Assembly (NCBI GenBank): GCA_012064385.1
Contig: QRDG01000923.1
Coordinates: 434,001-498,000 of the forward strand
From: Puccinellia tenuiflora
Lineage: Eukaryota; Streptophyta; Magnoliopsida; Poales; Poaceae
Direction of reading: 5' to 3'
DNA length: 64,000 bases
A program made the position numbers and the translations under genes. The notes beneath the pieces were generated by a model, which had not been told where the DNA came from, made no database searches, and was given only the letters and a program-made list of their open reading frames with translations. Positions 11,521 through 24,446 of the stretch are shown here, piece after piece (the stretch's first letter is position 1; each line of letters starts with the position of its first letter).

Positions 11521-14500
11521 CCCCAGCTTCAAGAATTATGTCGGAGACTAGGTCATGGGAAGGGATTTGATCACTTTCTGTGAGTTTGTGTCTCGGCTGC
11601 GTCATGTCAAAGTGGAACCCATAGCAAGAGAAGTTGACAATGCAGAAAGTATATAGTGATATACAAGTTATAAGTGTTTAAGTCCAAATTGCAATTGTGG
11701 CGGTTCCGATAAGTATTTGATACTCATTCTGTTTTATGAAAACAAAACTTGCTGCTTGAGATTTGCATAAAGGATATGGGAAGACGTTGTGGAATAGTGG
11801 CAATCAAGGAGTTGATGCTGGCAACGATCTGTCTCTACATTTATCATTTGGATTAGAGGATTTGAATAAGTTTTGTAATCGAATTAAGTGTGATTTTAAT
11901 TAGTGTGTCTTGCTTATGTGAGACGGTTATTCATGTTAAAGACAATGGTTGTTCTATTTTCATGAGTGATCCTTTTTGGAAATCACAAGTTTCGATTATA
12001 AGTGTATTATTCTTATTATAATCTAGATGATAAATTGGTTGAACATTTATAAAATAAGAGACATACTAAAATATCCAAAACTTAATAATGACAATTGTTT
12101 TAGTCGTGCTAAAAATTGAATAAACATTTTGATGTTTTATCAAATGCGCCTTATTGTAAGGAGTATGACTAAATTGCCACCCTTTGGAAGAGTGCCATGA
12201 ATTGCCGAAAATAAACACAAGTGTTGGTTGTATTTTCAGCAAATGTTGGATGTCATTATTTTGTGCGCTCCATCATAAGTGATATGAGTAAATATATGTA
12301 TTTATTCGAGTTATGATATTTGATGAGATCAAATAAATTACTGGAGTTTAGGATATTAAGTTAACAAGAAAATTGAGTCTTTATGATTTGATCAAAAGAG
12401 ACAAAATATTTGAGTTATATGTTAGTATGTGGACTTGTGAGAAGTGTTATCACAAATTACAATATTTAGAATATTTCAAAGGAGTTTGATATGTCCTAAG
12501 ATATTGTAATCACACACTATTTGATATTGTGTGGTCTTAAAGAAGGGTTTTATTTCAGGGGTTTGATAATAGCATTTAGATTTATTTGATAAACACTCTG
12601 TTTAGAAATAAGGATCTATTTAATGATTTGCATTTCGCATATGAGTTATGTGAAACAGTGGTTTCATTAATTATGAGATAATTAGAAACTATTGCAAATA
12701 AAGTTTGTAGTATATTCATATGTGACTATGAATAGAGATTCCACAATGAGAGACTAAAAGGGACAAATCAATTGTTGATTGTGTTAAATGTTTTAGTGGA
12801 TTTATCGTGAAAAGGTTTCATTGATAAAAGAATTGATGGAATAAATGAAAAGCTAAAACCTTGCTTGTTTATGTATCAAGTGGCACATATGTAAAGTGCT
12901 ATGTTGGTTAAAACTTGACACATAAAGGAATTAATGATGGTGATCATTGAATTTCGGTTTAGCTTGTCTAAAGGAAAGTAGGATTCAAGAATATAAAGTT
13001 TTGTCAGGTTACAAAATAATATTCATGATTTACTTGTCATGTTTCAGAAACAAGACATACCTACGAAACTACAAAGAAGAAATAGAAGCCTTAAATACGA
13101 AAATGACTGAGAGTCATCCTGTGTTAAGTTTAAATCACAAAGTAATTGTTGCTTGATTTTGTGAAAGTGATGTTTCACATATTTATTCCTCAAAAGGTGT
13201 TTTGTAGAGAATAAATAAAACTTAAAGCTAGTAAAGTACTAGCGTTTCGTATAAAGAGTTCTCGATATTAATAGTTAATTAAGAATTTTGGAGGTGTCCA
13301 AAATATCGAGAAAATACACGAGTGTGATCTAATTAAGATATGTGGTGACATATGTTAAGTTAGAGCAGAAACTATTTTCCAAGATCAAAATATGTGGTGA
13401 CATATGTTTGAGTGGGAGCTAGTTAATCATGGTCAAATATAAGGATAACATATTTCTGAGTGGGAGTCAAAGTGGTTTCACAATTTAATATGTGTATGGT
13501 GTATATTTGAGTAGGAGTTTACAGCATCTTGTTTGTGTGAAATGGAGATTTCATAAAGGTTGTAAACGATTCAGGAACCAACGTATAACTTGTGAAGTTA
13601 GAAATTGAATGTCAAATATCCATGGAGATGGATGTATCTATGGAGGATAGATATGTTTGATATAACATTATGTCAGGATGTTTTACCTAAGTAAGATTTT
13701 GAAGGAGTTCAAAATGGAACAAGTGAAGAAAGGTTCATTTGCTTGTCAGAAATAGGTGAAACATTGAGTTGATAACTCAGTACAAAATTGATGGTTGGAG
13801 GATATGTTAGAATTCGCTATGAATCGTTCATAGGACAAAACATATAAGAACCATGTATTTGTATTTGATGATATATGACCCAAGTTCTTGGTTAGAAGAA
13901 CATGTTAAATGAGGAGTCATTTTTCATGGAGTTGAGATAATAGAATCTAGAGATTGGTAGACTTGGTTGAAGTCATAAAACCAAACTAGATTGGGGATCT
14001 CATGATAGCAGAAGCGCAGCGAAAGCATGATCGGAAATATCGAAGTGACATGATTGCACTATCGATTTGTGAGTCTACAACATATAGGAGTATATGATTA
14101 ATTCAAGGATTAAAAGATATAATATTATGGTTTGAGAAATTTTGTTTCAAGACTGAGTGAGTTCCGGGTGCACATGCTATGAGAAAGTCCTCTTGACTGA
14201 TCATACGTCATGTAGGCATAAAAGGGAAACGAAAAATCTCACTCTCTAACCAAATATATTATATTCATCATGTGATGATGTGAATTATCATGTGATGATA
14301 ATAGGTTTATCATGACATGGTAAAGAAATGTCAAATTAGGTGACATTGACGTTTTGCAAAGAACATAAAGAACTGTATAGTACAGAACACGGACAGAACC
14401 TCTTCCACGAGCAAACATGATCAGCACTGAGACTCCATGAGTGTTAGACACCAAGAGTGTTGGATCGAGAAAATGTAAACTAGATTATTGACTCTAGTGC
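11521..14500 (+). pseudogene. Eroded gag-pol region of the BARE-like element
   Basis: About 3 kb of AT-rich sequence with stops in every frame. Repeated phrases such as ATATGTGGTGACATATGTT (near 13338 and 13387) and GAGTGGGAG (13410, 13459) suggest decay and local duplication of a pol region. It is shorter than a functional copia pol. I found no readable integrase, RT or RNase H motif, in contrast to the well-kept LTRs. Confidence 0.55.
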
Positions 14501-14511
14501 AAGTGGGAGAC
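14501..14511 (+). promoter_or_regulatory. Polypurine tract of the BARE-like element
   Basis: AAGTGGGAGAC lies immediately before the 3' LTR. It is the usual BARE-type polypurine tract priming plus-strand synthesis. Confidence 0.85.
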
Positions 14512-16369
14512 TGTTGGGAATATGCCCTAGAGGCAATAATAAAATGGTTTATTAGCATATTCATGTTTATGATAATAGTTTATTCTCCATGCTATAATTG
14601 TATTAACCGGAAACATAATACATGTGTGGAATATAAACACCAGGTGTCCCTAGTAAGCCTCTACTGGACTAGTTCGTTAGTCAAGAGATGGTTAGAGTTT
14701 CCTAACCATGGACTTGTTATAGTCACTTGATAACGGAGTCATATCATTAGGAGTAATGATGTGATGGACAAGACCCGATAATAAAGAGTTGCAATTGATC
14801 GTGTCACAACAGTTTTATTGCCAACACTTTTAGTATGCCAAGTATAGTTTCCTTAGACCATGAGGTTATGTCACTCCCGTTTACCGGAGGACTGCTTTGT
14901 GGACATCAAACGTCACTTCGTAACTGGGTGATTATAAAGGTGGCTTTCAGGTATCTCCGATGGTATTTGTTGGGTGACATGAATCAAGACTGGGATTTGT
15001 CCTTCCTTGTGACGGAAAAGATATCTCTGGGCCCTCTCGGTAATATAGCATCAGAAAGGTTGCAACCATGTGATTAAGTGTTAATCATGGAGATCCTATA
15101 TTATGGACGAGTAAAGAGAATTTGCCAGGTAACGAGATAGAACTAGATATGGAGATATCGACGATCAAATCTCGGGCAAATTAAATATCGGTGAGACAAA
15201 GGGAATCGTATATGAGATTAAGAATCTCCGGCATCGTGGTTCAATCGATAAAGAACTTCGTTGAATATGTGGGAGTCAATATGGGCATCCCGGTCCCGCT
15301 ATTGATTATTGATATGATCATGTCTGCATGTTCTCGAACCCGTAGGGTCACACACTTAACGCTCCGATATAGCTAGGGTTAGCGATGAGATAATTGATGG
15401 AATGATCGAATGGTGATTCGGAGTCTCGGATAGGATCCCGGACATCACGAGGAGTTCCGGAGTGGTCCGGAGAATAAGATTCATATAAGGAAAGTGGTTT
15501 CCGGGAGGTATCGGAAAAGTTCCGAAATATTTCAGCGGGGTACCGGAAGGTTCCGGAAGGTTCTAGAAGAGTCTAGAAGTGGAGCCCATATCGTATGGAC
15601 CCACATGGGCCAAAGGGGGTGCAGCAACCATGTGGGGTGCGCACCACCCTAAAGCCCACATGGGCCTAGCCGGCCAAGCAAAGGCCAAGGGGCCCAAGTG
15701 GGGGGCGCCCCAACTTGGGGGCCAAGGAAAGGGGGGGCCGGCCAGCCCTCCCCAAACCCTAGCCGCCCCACTATATAAGGAGGAGAGGGGAGGGGGTGCG
15801 GCACACCCTTGGCTGCCCCTCATCTTGCCTAGCCGCACCCCTCCTCCTCCCTTGCCCTAGCCGCGCGCCATCTCTCCCCGGAGGGCTGCCGCCGCCTAGA
15901 CCTCCACCTCTAGCCGCACCACCCCTTTGCCCTAAAGGGCTGCTGCGCCTTGTCCTCTCCCTCTCCCTCTCACATGGCTTGGCGAAGCCCTGTCGGACGG
16001 AGCACTACACCATCAACGCCATCACAACCGTCGTGGTGCCGAGATCCATCTAGCCATCTCCACCTTGCTTGCGGGATCAAGAAGGCGGAGATCTACATCG
16101 AGCCGTACGTGTGGATACCGCGGAGGTGCTACCCCTTGTGGCACTTCGTCGGATTGGACTTCGAGGAAATACATCTCCTCGCGACTAGATGAGTCTAGTT
16201 GCGGGGATCGACTAGCCAACCCCTGCATCGACAAAACGCGTTTGTTGATCTTCAAGGGTAAGAGATTGGATCTCATCTTTGCTACCTTCGTCTAATAGAT
16301 CTAGATCCTTGGGGTTTCTTCCGCTTGTTTCGTAGGAAAATTTTTGTTTTCTATGCAACGACCCCATCA
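14512..16369 (+). repeat. 3' LTR of the BARE-like element
   Basis: It is nearly identical to 7931-9786. The TATATAAG box is at 15772-15779. It ends in CCCCATCA, followed by the AATAC target duplication. By eye about a dozen substitutions or indels separate the two LTRs, including several C/T changes. Confidence 0.93.
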
Positions 16370-16870
16370 AATACTTCATTGTTGGACAAGTGCACTGCTC
16401 CCTAATCTCCTTGAAATGGTATCTTATTATCCAACATCCTCTTCGGTCATAAACCATATGTAAGTGGCATACTTACCATAACTTACATGTCTTAGTATAT
16501 CCAACTTACCATTATTCTTCTCTTCTCTTGTCCTTCCATCACCAACTCTCGATAGGGTTCTACTTCATAGGATGCTATTATCAATGATAACACATAGATA
16601 TCACTGACTTGGATATACTATAGCTATTATAAAGGGCATTCTCTCATATGGTATACCAGGTTTTAGAAAGAACAAGATGGATAAGTATTATACCTATAGA
16701 AGAATAGATAAGAATACTCTGTATAAGTATGACGTTATTATTCTCAGGTGAATAACCATCATAAGTCATAGAAAGATATAGTTTAGGTAAAATAACTTCC
16801 TACAGTCTTTACCAACCTACAAGTCTCCTAAAAGGTTTCAAACCTAAGGTCGCTTTGCTCTGATACCAGC
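16370..16870 (-). mobile_element. Internal region of a minus-strand LTR element, with primer-binding site
   Basis: This is the right-hand continuation of 6647-7930. At 16857-16868 the plus strand reads GCTCTGATACCA, which is TGGTATCAGAGC on the minus strand, a tRNA-Met primer-binding site two bases from the LTR border at 16871. This fixes the orientation of the element as minus and the LTR at 16871-21863 as its 5' LTR. Confidence 0.7.
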
Positions 16871-19800
16871 TGCGGTGACCCAGCACACCACTGCATGGTG
16901 TAGTGTGCAAGTCGTTGACATAATACTCACAGAAGGACCTATCCGTGAATATCACACCCCTTAGAGTGGTACAACAGAAGCATAGCAGGTCCAAGGTAAC
17001 ACTATAGGATTACAACACTGCTCAATACAAAACTTTGAAAACTTCCTCGATACACAGAGGATAGTCTCGTGCAAATGAAATCCAGAAAAGATCCAATACA
17101 TAGCACTAAGCTGGAGACTAACTCTAGCTCTAAACCTGATCCACTACTACTGTTGTCACAGCCTTAATCTACTCTATCTGGAGTATCTCTATCTCATATT
17201 GTACCCGTCCTTTCAACAGACGTGGTCGCCTCCGTTGGCAGAGTGATCTTCTCGACATCATTGTCATTGCTCCTTCGTGGTCATAGATGTCGTTGTGCAT
17301 CGGTTGGTGAAGTAGCAGTTGACTCCTTGATGAAGATCTCGATGTCATGGTGGACCACCGTCAACTCCTTTGATGGCTCCAAAATCTAAGCAGGGGTCAA
17401 ATGGGGAAAGGGTGAGTAACCAGGTTACCCAACAAGTTCATTATGTACGGTGGGAAGTTTGATGCACTAACTACAGCTTTAGACTCCAGGGAGCCTTAAG
17501 TTTAATGCAAGGGTTTTGTAAACATTTCTTCAAGAGGTAGCTTTTATTCTGAAAACTATGCCCGTCATCCTTCACAGGGCTAGAACTTCATGGAGTTCCT
17601 TTCCTGTAGCGTTCGCAGGTCCTTCCCGGAACAGGGAGTAACATGTTACAATTCTTTACACTCTACAGAGGTGCGTTACTTTACCCATAAGGGATCAAGA
17701 CCTTGTTGCACAACCAGGCGTACTTTCCTGTCCACACTCTCTTTCGTGTGGGGCCCGGTTTTTGATCCAAGCCATTCACTGTGCTTCTCCACCACCCCGC
17801 ATGCCCACCCAATTCATGCATAGCAGGTTCACCCCTGATATTCAACCCCGCAAGGAAGAACTACCTAGGCTCCTCTTGCAGACCATCCTAGACACCAGGA
17901 ACTGTGGGAATTAAGGGATCCCAGCCATGTGCATGTAGTCCCGCAAGATCTACAGCGTATGGCCCTGGCTGCCCGTTGACATGCGAACGAGAGAAGATCA
18001 CAAATGACATTTCCCGTCCCATTCCAAGCCTTATGGTTAACGCGTCTTTACGGCACAATCATTATGACGGCATTTGTTGTTAAGTCCTAGGTAATACTTT
18101 CTCTTGCAAATGGAACCTCCGGACCTATTCTTCTTACCATGGTTCCATTTGCCAACCATAATAGGTTACCACCACTCAGGTAGATAGCCAAATAGTCATA
18201 TTATTAAAGAATAGGTTTTATGCTTTCTTTTGTATAAAGATGATAGTATATTAAGGTTTTGCAAATAGTTTTCTAACAAATATTTCAAGAGGTATGAGCA
18301 AGTGATGAACTTGCCTGTGATAGAGGTGGCAGTTCATGCCCTTCGGGGGTCTAGGGTTGCGTCAGAACCCAGAGATCTGAAAATAGCAATGTAGTCTGGG
18401 TAAGGACTACTGGAAACACTTGCAAGATGTTATTATGAATAAATATGAGATGCATTGTAAATAATTCAAAAATTCCCAAGCTCACAAGTATGCGCTTCAC
18501 ATTATTGAATACTTTGTTAGATGAAGTGGTTAGGGTTTAAAGGATTAGTTAAGTTCATAATTTACTGAGTTGGTAATTTACTTTGAATGATTATAACCTT
18601 CAGACTTAAGTGCTTGCTATGACTATCGAAGTAATGATCTACGTGATTATTAAACAGCTTACAGAAGCTTACATAAGAATTGCATTCATTCTATAATTTT
18701 CAATTGCTCTAACCACTTGTAAGTATTACCAACACCAAAGTGGATGAATTTATAATGAACTCTTCTTTGTGTGTTTTACCTAGGATGAGTAACGGGATAG
18801 TCATTTATAAAATGGTAATTGAATTCAAATTTTTTATTTTGAACTTATATGTCAAATTGTCTTTCTTTTTGAAAATAATTGTTCTTTGGGAATTTTTAAT
18901 TTTTTTAAAGCTTAATTTAAGGAGCTTTGTTTTTATCACACAATTTTAATTGAGTTATTGTATTTAGGAAAATCATAAATATTGTATTTTGAAATATCGG
19001 CACTAGTGGTTATATTTTTCTTAATTTAAAATAATTTTTATTCAATTTTAACTTGAATATATGAAATTATGTTAATATTTAACCAAAAGTGGCATTTAGG
19101 TAATTCTAGATAACTTGTATTTAAAATTTATTGAGCAATTATTAAATTAACATAATCAAATAGATTATATTTTTCTGGTCAGTTTGATATGTTGTTTCTA
19201 TTTTTCTGAATTGTAAATCAGAAGTTATGAATTTTACAAATTCGTATTATTTTCTGTAATTTTGAATAAAGTTCAAATTCCTGACAGGGGGTCCCACTCG
19301 TCAGAATTTTAATAATTTCTGAAAAGATAAGAACAGCTGACGCCAGCTGACGTCAGCACTCATGGCCGACGGCCATGTCGACCACGGGATGGTCGATTCC
19401 AACCTCCCCGGGCGACGCGGGTATGCGCATAAGACGCGCGGGACAGGGGCGGACTGAAAGGTGGCGGAGATTGGACCGAATGGTCACCGGAGCTACTGCG
19501 GCGACCATGGCCAGCGGCGGTCGGAGGCGGAGCAAGTCGTCCCGGCGAGATAGAGCAAGAGAAAGATAATAAGAGGTCCAAAGGGACCGCTAGTTCACCA
19601 GGAGTACAAAGGGCTCGACGGCGAGGCACGGGGAGACCGGACGGCGACGAATTCGTGCACGGGGCGGCGGTCAGTGGCGAGGAGGTCGGGGCTCGATCTC
19701 CTTGGTCCGAGCATCCCAGCACGCACAGCTCGAGGAGTAGGTAGAGGAGAGTGTCGTGGAGCTTGTGGCGTCGTCAGCCCGAGCTCGGGAGGCCGGAGAC

Positions 19801-20031
19801 GATGGCGAGCGCGACGATGGCGACGGCCGGCGTTCGGGACGTCGACTCGTTCCCGTGACTGAGGCCATCACTGGAAGCATTGCTTGCATCAAGAGGAAGA
19901 GGACGCCGAGGTGGATCCTCTAGACATGATGTCAGAGCTTGGGAAGGTGTAGGTCGCCGGCGATTGGAGAGAACGGCGGCGACCGAACATCGGCTAGGGT
20001 TAGGGTTCCCGGTCATTTTCCTGGAAGAGAG

Positions 20032-20078
<47 letters not shown>

Positions 20079-21863
20079 TGCGGACGCCTCCTCTGGTTCT
20101 TATCGTCGTGAAGCAAGCGACAAGCAGGAGGTGGCAGCGACGATGTCGGCCTCATCCTTCTGGCGAGAGGAAGAAGAAAAGAAAGAAAAGAATATTTTCA
20201 AATAACCCCCTAGACTTGTTTGTAGTTACTAAAACTTTTAAAACAAAAACTTCACATATTTATTTAGGGATTTTAGACAAGTCCAAAAATCATGGAAAAA
20301 ATCATGGAGGCTCATAATAACATAGAGAAGCTCCACATGTTTTTATTTTGAATTTTTGAACACCTATGTCACATTTAAAAATAGAGATATGTTTTGGTCA
20401 TTTAAATGTGTTCACATTAATTTTTGGGTACAACCAATTCCTTAAGTTCCAAAGCAATACATGCCATGAACTCGGTAAATTATTCAACATTTATTACAGA
20501 GTTGGGATGTCATACTAGCTGTGTATGGTTGTGATGTGTTATGCTAGCTTTACTTGTGAACTTAATATTCACTGCTGAATATATTTTCTTAGATTTGTGC
20601 CCATGTGTGTATCTGTTGAACTAGGTATTTTGCTTATGGAAAACTCTCCTAGGATACAAGCTTATATCTCTCATGTTTGATATTAACCTCTTGTAGGATT
20701 TATTCTTGGGCATGCCAAGAGGCTTTTGTTACAGAATACGCTTATGACTTTCCTCTTATGAGACCTTGAATTATATAGTTGGTGATGAGGGCTTTGCAGA
20801 ATTCATATACATGGTATTTATCATTTGGTTTACTTTCTTCCTTGGGAAATAATTTCATTAAAGAGTACTATTATGTGGGATTTCTTAAATAGACAATTGA
20901 TTGGATTAGAGATTGATAAATTGCCTTCTTGGTAAATAGATCACTGTGGTCTCTTGTCCCTTCTCTTGTATGAATCAAATGCTGCTCCTTACCCTTGTTG
21001 ACTGCTTGACTTGAGATGATCTAAGTGATCCATAGACCCTTGTTGCTCTTATGTTAATATTGATTCCCTCTAGTCAATATTTGGATATTAGGGCAAGTTC
21101 CTAATGTCCATTAGTTAACTTCCAAGATTTTATTGCCTCACCCTTGTGGTGAAGGCAAACATTTTATTCAAAGGACACTCTCCTTATGACCAGGTATATT
21201 CTTATTTGAAATTCAATTGCTTTAATGCATACAAAGAAATATGTTAACAAGGTTGCAAGGCTTGTTACCAAACTCCTTTCATATAACACAAAGCCTTTAA
21301 ATTTCACCCCAAGTTTCTTTATTATTCAATTTGTCTTGCAGGAATGTCTTTGGAAAGATTTGAAGATAAGGAGCTAAGATCAAATAAGAAGATCAAGTTT
21401 GGTGTAATAATGTGGATTGCTTAAGCATTTATATTTCTTTTATGTTTGGGCAATGTAAAGACAATGTTTTCTGGTACTCAACCAATTACATTATTTACTT
21501 TGTTTTAATAACTCTTTGAGTTGTGATAGGTGTTGAGTTGGTATTTATTTATGAGTTATTTGCTTATTTGTATAAGCATGTATAACTTTATTATTCATCT
21601 GAATAGGTTCTCCAATTCAATATAATTTGTATATTCCAATTTGGATCTGATTTCCCGCAACCAGTAAAAATGCCTGGAGGTTATGTCAAAATTTATCAAA
21701 TTCACCTCAGATGAGCTAAACTCTATTTATGAGGGTGAATGATCTCCAATCCGTCTAGGGTTTTATTTTGCGAAAAATTTATTCGGATTTCCAGATGCAT
21801 GCATGCAAATGCACAAATTCCTACTTCTACCCTTCGTTAGTTGCTAAATGCTGGGGTATTACA
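16871..21863 (-). repeat. Very long (about 5 kb) LTR of a minus-strand retrotransposon
   Basis: On the minus strand it begins TGTAATACCCC at 21863 and ends GGTCACCGCA at 16871, next to a primer-binding site. AT-rich flanks enclose a GC-rich block (about 19330-19990) with a CT-rich tract and CCCTAACCCTAGC on the minus strand, resembling the transcribed leader. A long minus-strand open frame (19360-19722) lies in this GC-rich block; it has low-complexity composition and I do not call it a gene. The partner LTR is not in the window, so the length rests on the two border signatures only. Confidence 0.6.
20035..20073. repeat. (GA)n microsatellite
   Basis: About 39 bases of perfect GA dinucleotide repeat (CT on the sense strand of the surrounding LTR). 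It lies just upstream, in sense direction, of the GC-rich leader-like block. Confidence 0.95.
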
Positions 21864-21864
21864 A

Positions 21865-21941
21865 CGGGCCCACTTTCTTACAGATTTGTGGACCGTACCG
21901 TGTTGGTTTCTCTGTAAGGGGGCGTTTTGCAAAATCGTCAC
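21865..21941 (+). repeat. Left terminal inverted repeat of the MULE (outer part lost)
   Basis: The stretch from GGCCCACTTTCTTACA to GCAAAATCGTCAC reads almost the same as the reverse complement of 25985-26065, with scattered substitutions, for about 77 bases. Confidence 0.75.
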
Positions 21942-22135
21942 AGCCCGCGCGTCTCGCAAAAATCATAACCTACGTCCCCTGCGTGATCGCTGTAGCAGTT
22001 GAACTGTAAAAGGAAAGGGAAAACAAGGAGAGGAGGGAGGCGATCATGGAGGCTAGGGTTTTCGAGTCGCCGCCGCCACCATTGCGTCCTCTCTGTCTCC
22101 CTCTCTCTTCCTCCTCAACGCTAGGTTTTTGAGCG

Positions 22136-24446
22136 ATGGCACCTCGGCGTCGCGAGGATGGCCAACCCCGCCCGTGTACGGTGAGTTCATCTCTTCTTTC
22201 CGCCGCTGCGGCTGTCACAATAGTTGCCATGTCTTGGTATCGTCGGAGCTGTTGTATGTTCAGTTGTACTCGTAAATTGATGTTGTTGCATCTCTGAATC
22301 TTGTTGGTTAACTGAACCCGAAAACAAAAGTTAGTGGTTTTAGGAGCATAGCCAGTGAATTTGTGAATGATTATAGGAGCAAAAGTTAGGGGTTTTAGGA
22401 GCAGAGCAGAACACTTTGGTGTTACCACATCATGTTTATCTGAATAGTGCAATATGTAAGTATTCGCACTTTATGCACTCTTCTAGTACTCTCTGAATTA
22501 TATCACTTTATGTAGGTGACCAGGTGCAGTTGTTCAGTGTTGTTGTCAGTTATGGGGGATTTTTTCATGGTTCTGGTATTAATAGGACATACAGAGGTGG
22601 AGTGGTGGATATGTTTGATTTCTGTGAGAGAGATAATTGGAGCCTGAAAGTGTTGGAGGGGATTTTGGAAGAAATTGGTGTCGTAATGACAGTGGTTCCT
22701 AGAGTTTTATGGTGTTTGCCTGGACAATCAGTGCAGAACTTAGGCTTGGCTGATATTGGTAATGATGATGACTGCACTAATATGGCGGCAGCAGTTGCAG
22801 TTGGGAACAAGTTGTTATCTATTTTTATAGATCACGATGACAGTATGCGAAGGTACAGTAATGATACTGTTTTCCATTTTCCTTCACCACAGCTGGCAGG
22901 AGATGAAACAGTTGTGAAGACACAAAGAGAGAAAAGACAACTGAACTATGACAATGAAGTTGAGTTTGATTCAGGTGGTTCAGACTTTGAGGAGGAAATA
23001 GTGGACAGTGACTATGACATTCATGATGGAGATGATGATCTGTATGAGGATTGTATTGATGATGTTGAAGACATGAAAGGAAAGAAAGTGCAAAATAATG
23101 TAGACCTTTGTGCTTCAGATGAAGAACGAGAAGTGCCAAACTCTGATGATGAGCAAGTGAAGTTTAAGTTCAAATTTTTTGAACTTGTTGACATGGAAAA
23201 ATCAAAGTTTTGGGTTGGACAGGTGTTTGCTTCTGTTGAATTGTTGAGGAAAGCAATCAGGGAATACAGTTGCAAGGAAAGAGTCAACATTTCAATGCCA
23301 ATAAATGATAGGAACAGAGTTGGAGCCCGATGTTTAGATAGCTGTTCTTGGTACTTGTGGGCCTCACATGACAGTAGATCCAAGTGTTTCATGATAAAAA
23401 AAATATGTACCTGAGCACACCTGTGAAAGAGTTTGGCAAGTCAGAAGATTTACATACAAATTCTTAGCAGAGAAGTACATTGAGCATTTTAGAGCGGTGA
23501 AAACATGAACTTGAAGAATTTTGGTAGAATGGTTCAAAAGGATTGGAATATGACACCCTCAAGGCCTAAGCTTGGCGGAGCTAGAAGAATGGAGACCTAA
23601 GAAAAACAGGAGGAAACAACCAGAAGAAAAACAAAGTAAAGGAGGTGGTACAATTATGTCCAAACATGGAGTAACAATTCACTGCGGTTATTGTGGTAAA
23701 CCTGGTCACAACAAGGGTGGCTGCTCATTGGCCAAAGCTGGCATGCCGCCTAAAAAGCAAATGAGGAGGAAAAATAGAGCACTGCCTGATGATGCAGAGG
23801 AAGATATCCCAATGATTACACAGGTTGTTGTATAAATTTTTCTCTGCATTTTATAACACTTCTGTAATGTTGTTGCACAGGAGCATTCAATGAGAGGTGG
23901 AAATTTCACTTTATTCGATCACAATCAAGGCAATCCAACTGTGGAGAATGTTGGAGATACTATGTTGGAGAAGATGGTGCAACAAGTAAATTTTCTGCAT
24001 GTCTGACAATTATATTGTCACAATTCCATCATATAGCATTTAACTGTAATTTTATCAATCATTTTCTATACATGTACCACCTCCAAGGACCAGAAATGTG
24101 TATCCAGTACCATTGCCAGATTCTAGCTTCATTCTTGAAGAGCAAAGCTAAAATGTGGGTGCAGGTGTGAAGCAAAGCATTACTATGCAAGCTGAAGCAA
24201 TGAAAATGGCCAAGCTAAGAGCATTTGAAGAATAGAAAGAAGTTGCAGTTGCAGAAAAACTGAAGAAAATTGCAAAAGCAACGCAACTTAAATCTTACTT
24301 GACACTGCATAGAAAGTTAGTAGCACAACAAAGAAAGCAAGAAGCTACAGAGCCGAAGAAACTGGCGGCAGCGGAGAAGAAACTGGCATTAGCTGCACAG
24401 AAAGAAGCTCTACTAGCTGCCAAGGCCAAGCAAGCTGAGGAGAAGG
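22136..24446 (+). pseudogene. MuDR-family transposase gene, core-deleted and frameshifted
   Basis: Exon 1 is a short MAPRRREDGQPRP start (ATG 22136). A GT-AG intron (22181-22523) leads in phase into exon 2. Exon 2 shows the N-terminal plant MULE segment (VVVSYGGFFHGSG), an acidic linker (around 22970-23160) and the DNA-binding region with FWVGQVFASVELLRKAI. A run of A residues near 23395-23403 shifts the frame; the next frame continues with an EHTCERVWQV-like block. The DDE catalytic core is then absent, and the sequence jumps to a C-terminal part with a CCHC zinc knuckle (CGYCGKPGHNKGGC, about 23680-23720). A likely intron (23822-23880) and a Lys/Ala-rich coiled-coil tail follow, cut by an LTR at 24447. 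It cannot encode active transposase. Confidence 0.75.

Larger units (their letters stand above)
7931..16369 (+). mobile_element. Complete BARE/Angela/WIS-type copia element, coding-deficient
   Basis: The element is 8439 bp with two LTRs of about 1857 bp and target duplication AATAC at 7926-7930 and 16370-16374. A primer-binding site (9788-9799) and a polypurine tract (14501-14511) sit in the correct places. The LTR start TGTTGGGAATATGCCC is the signature of the BARE/Angela/WIS group of cereal copia elements. The LTRs differ by about a dozen positions by eye, which indicates a recent insertion. The internal region has no intact gag or pol frame, so the element probably moved with proteins supplied by relatives. 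Confidence 0.93.

Noticed and set aside
19360..20034. Overlapping open frames on both strands in the GC-rich LTR block
   Set aside because: Low-complexity Pro/Ser/Arg-rich translations on both strands are a usual effect of high GC content.
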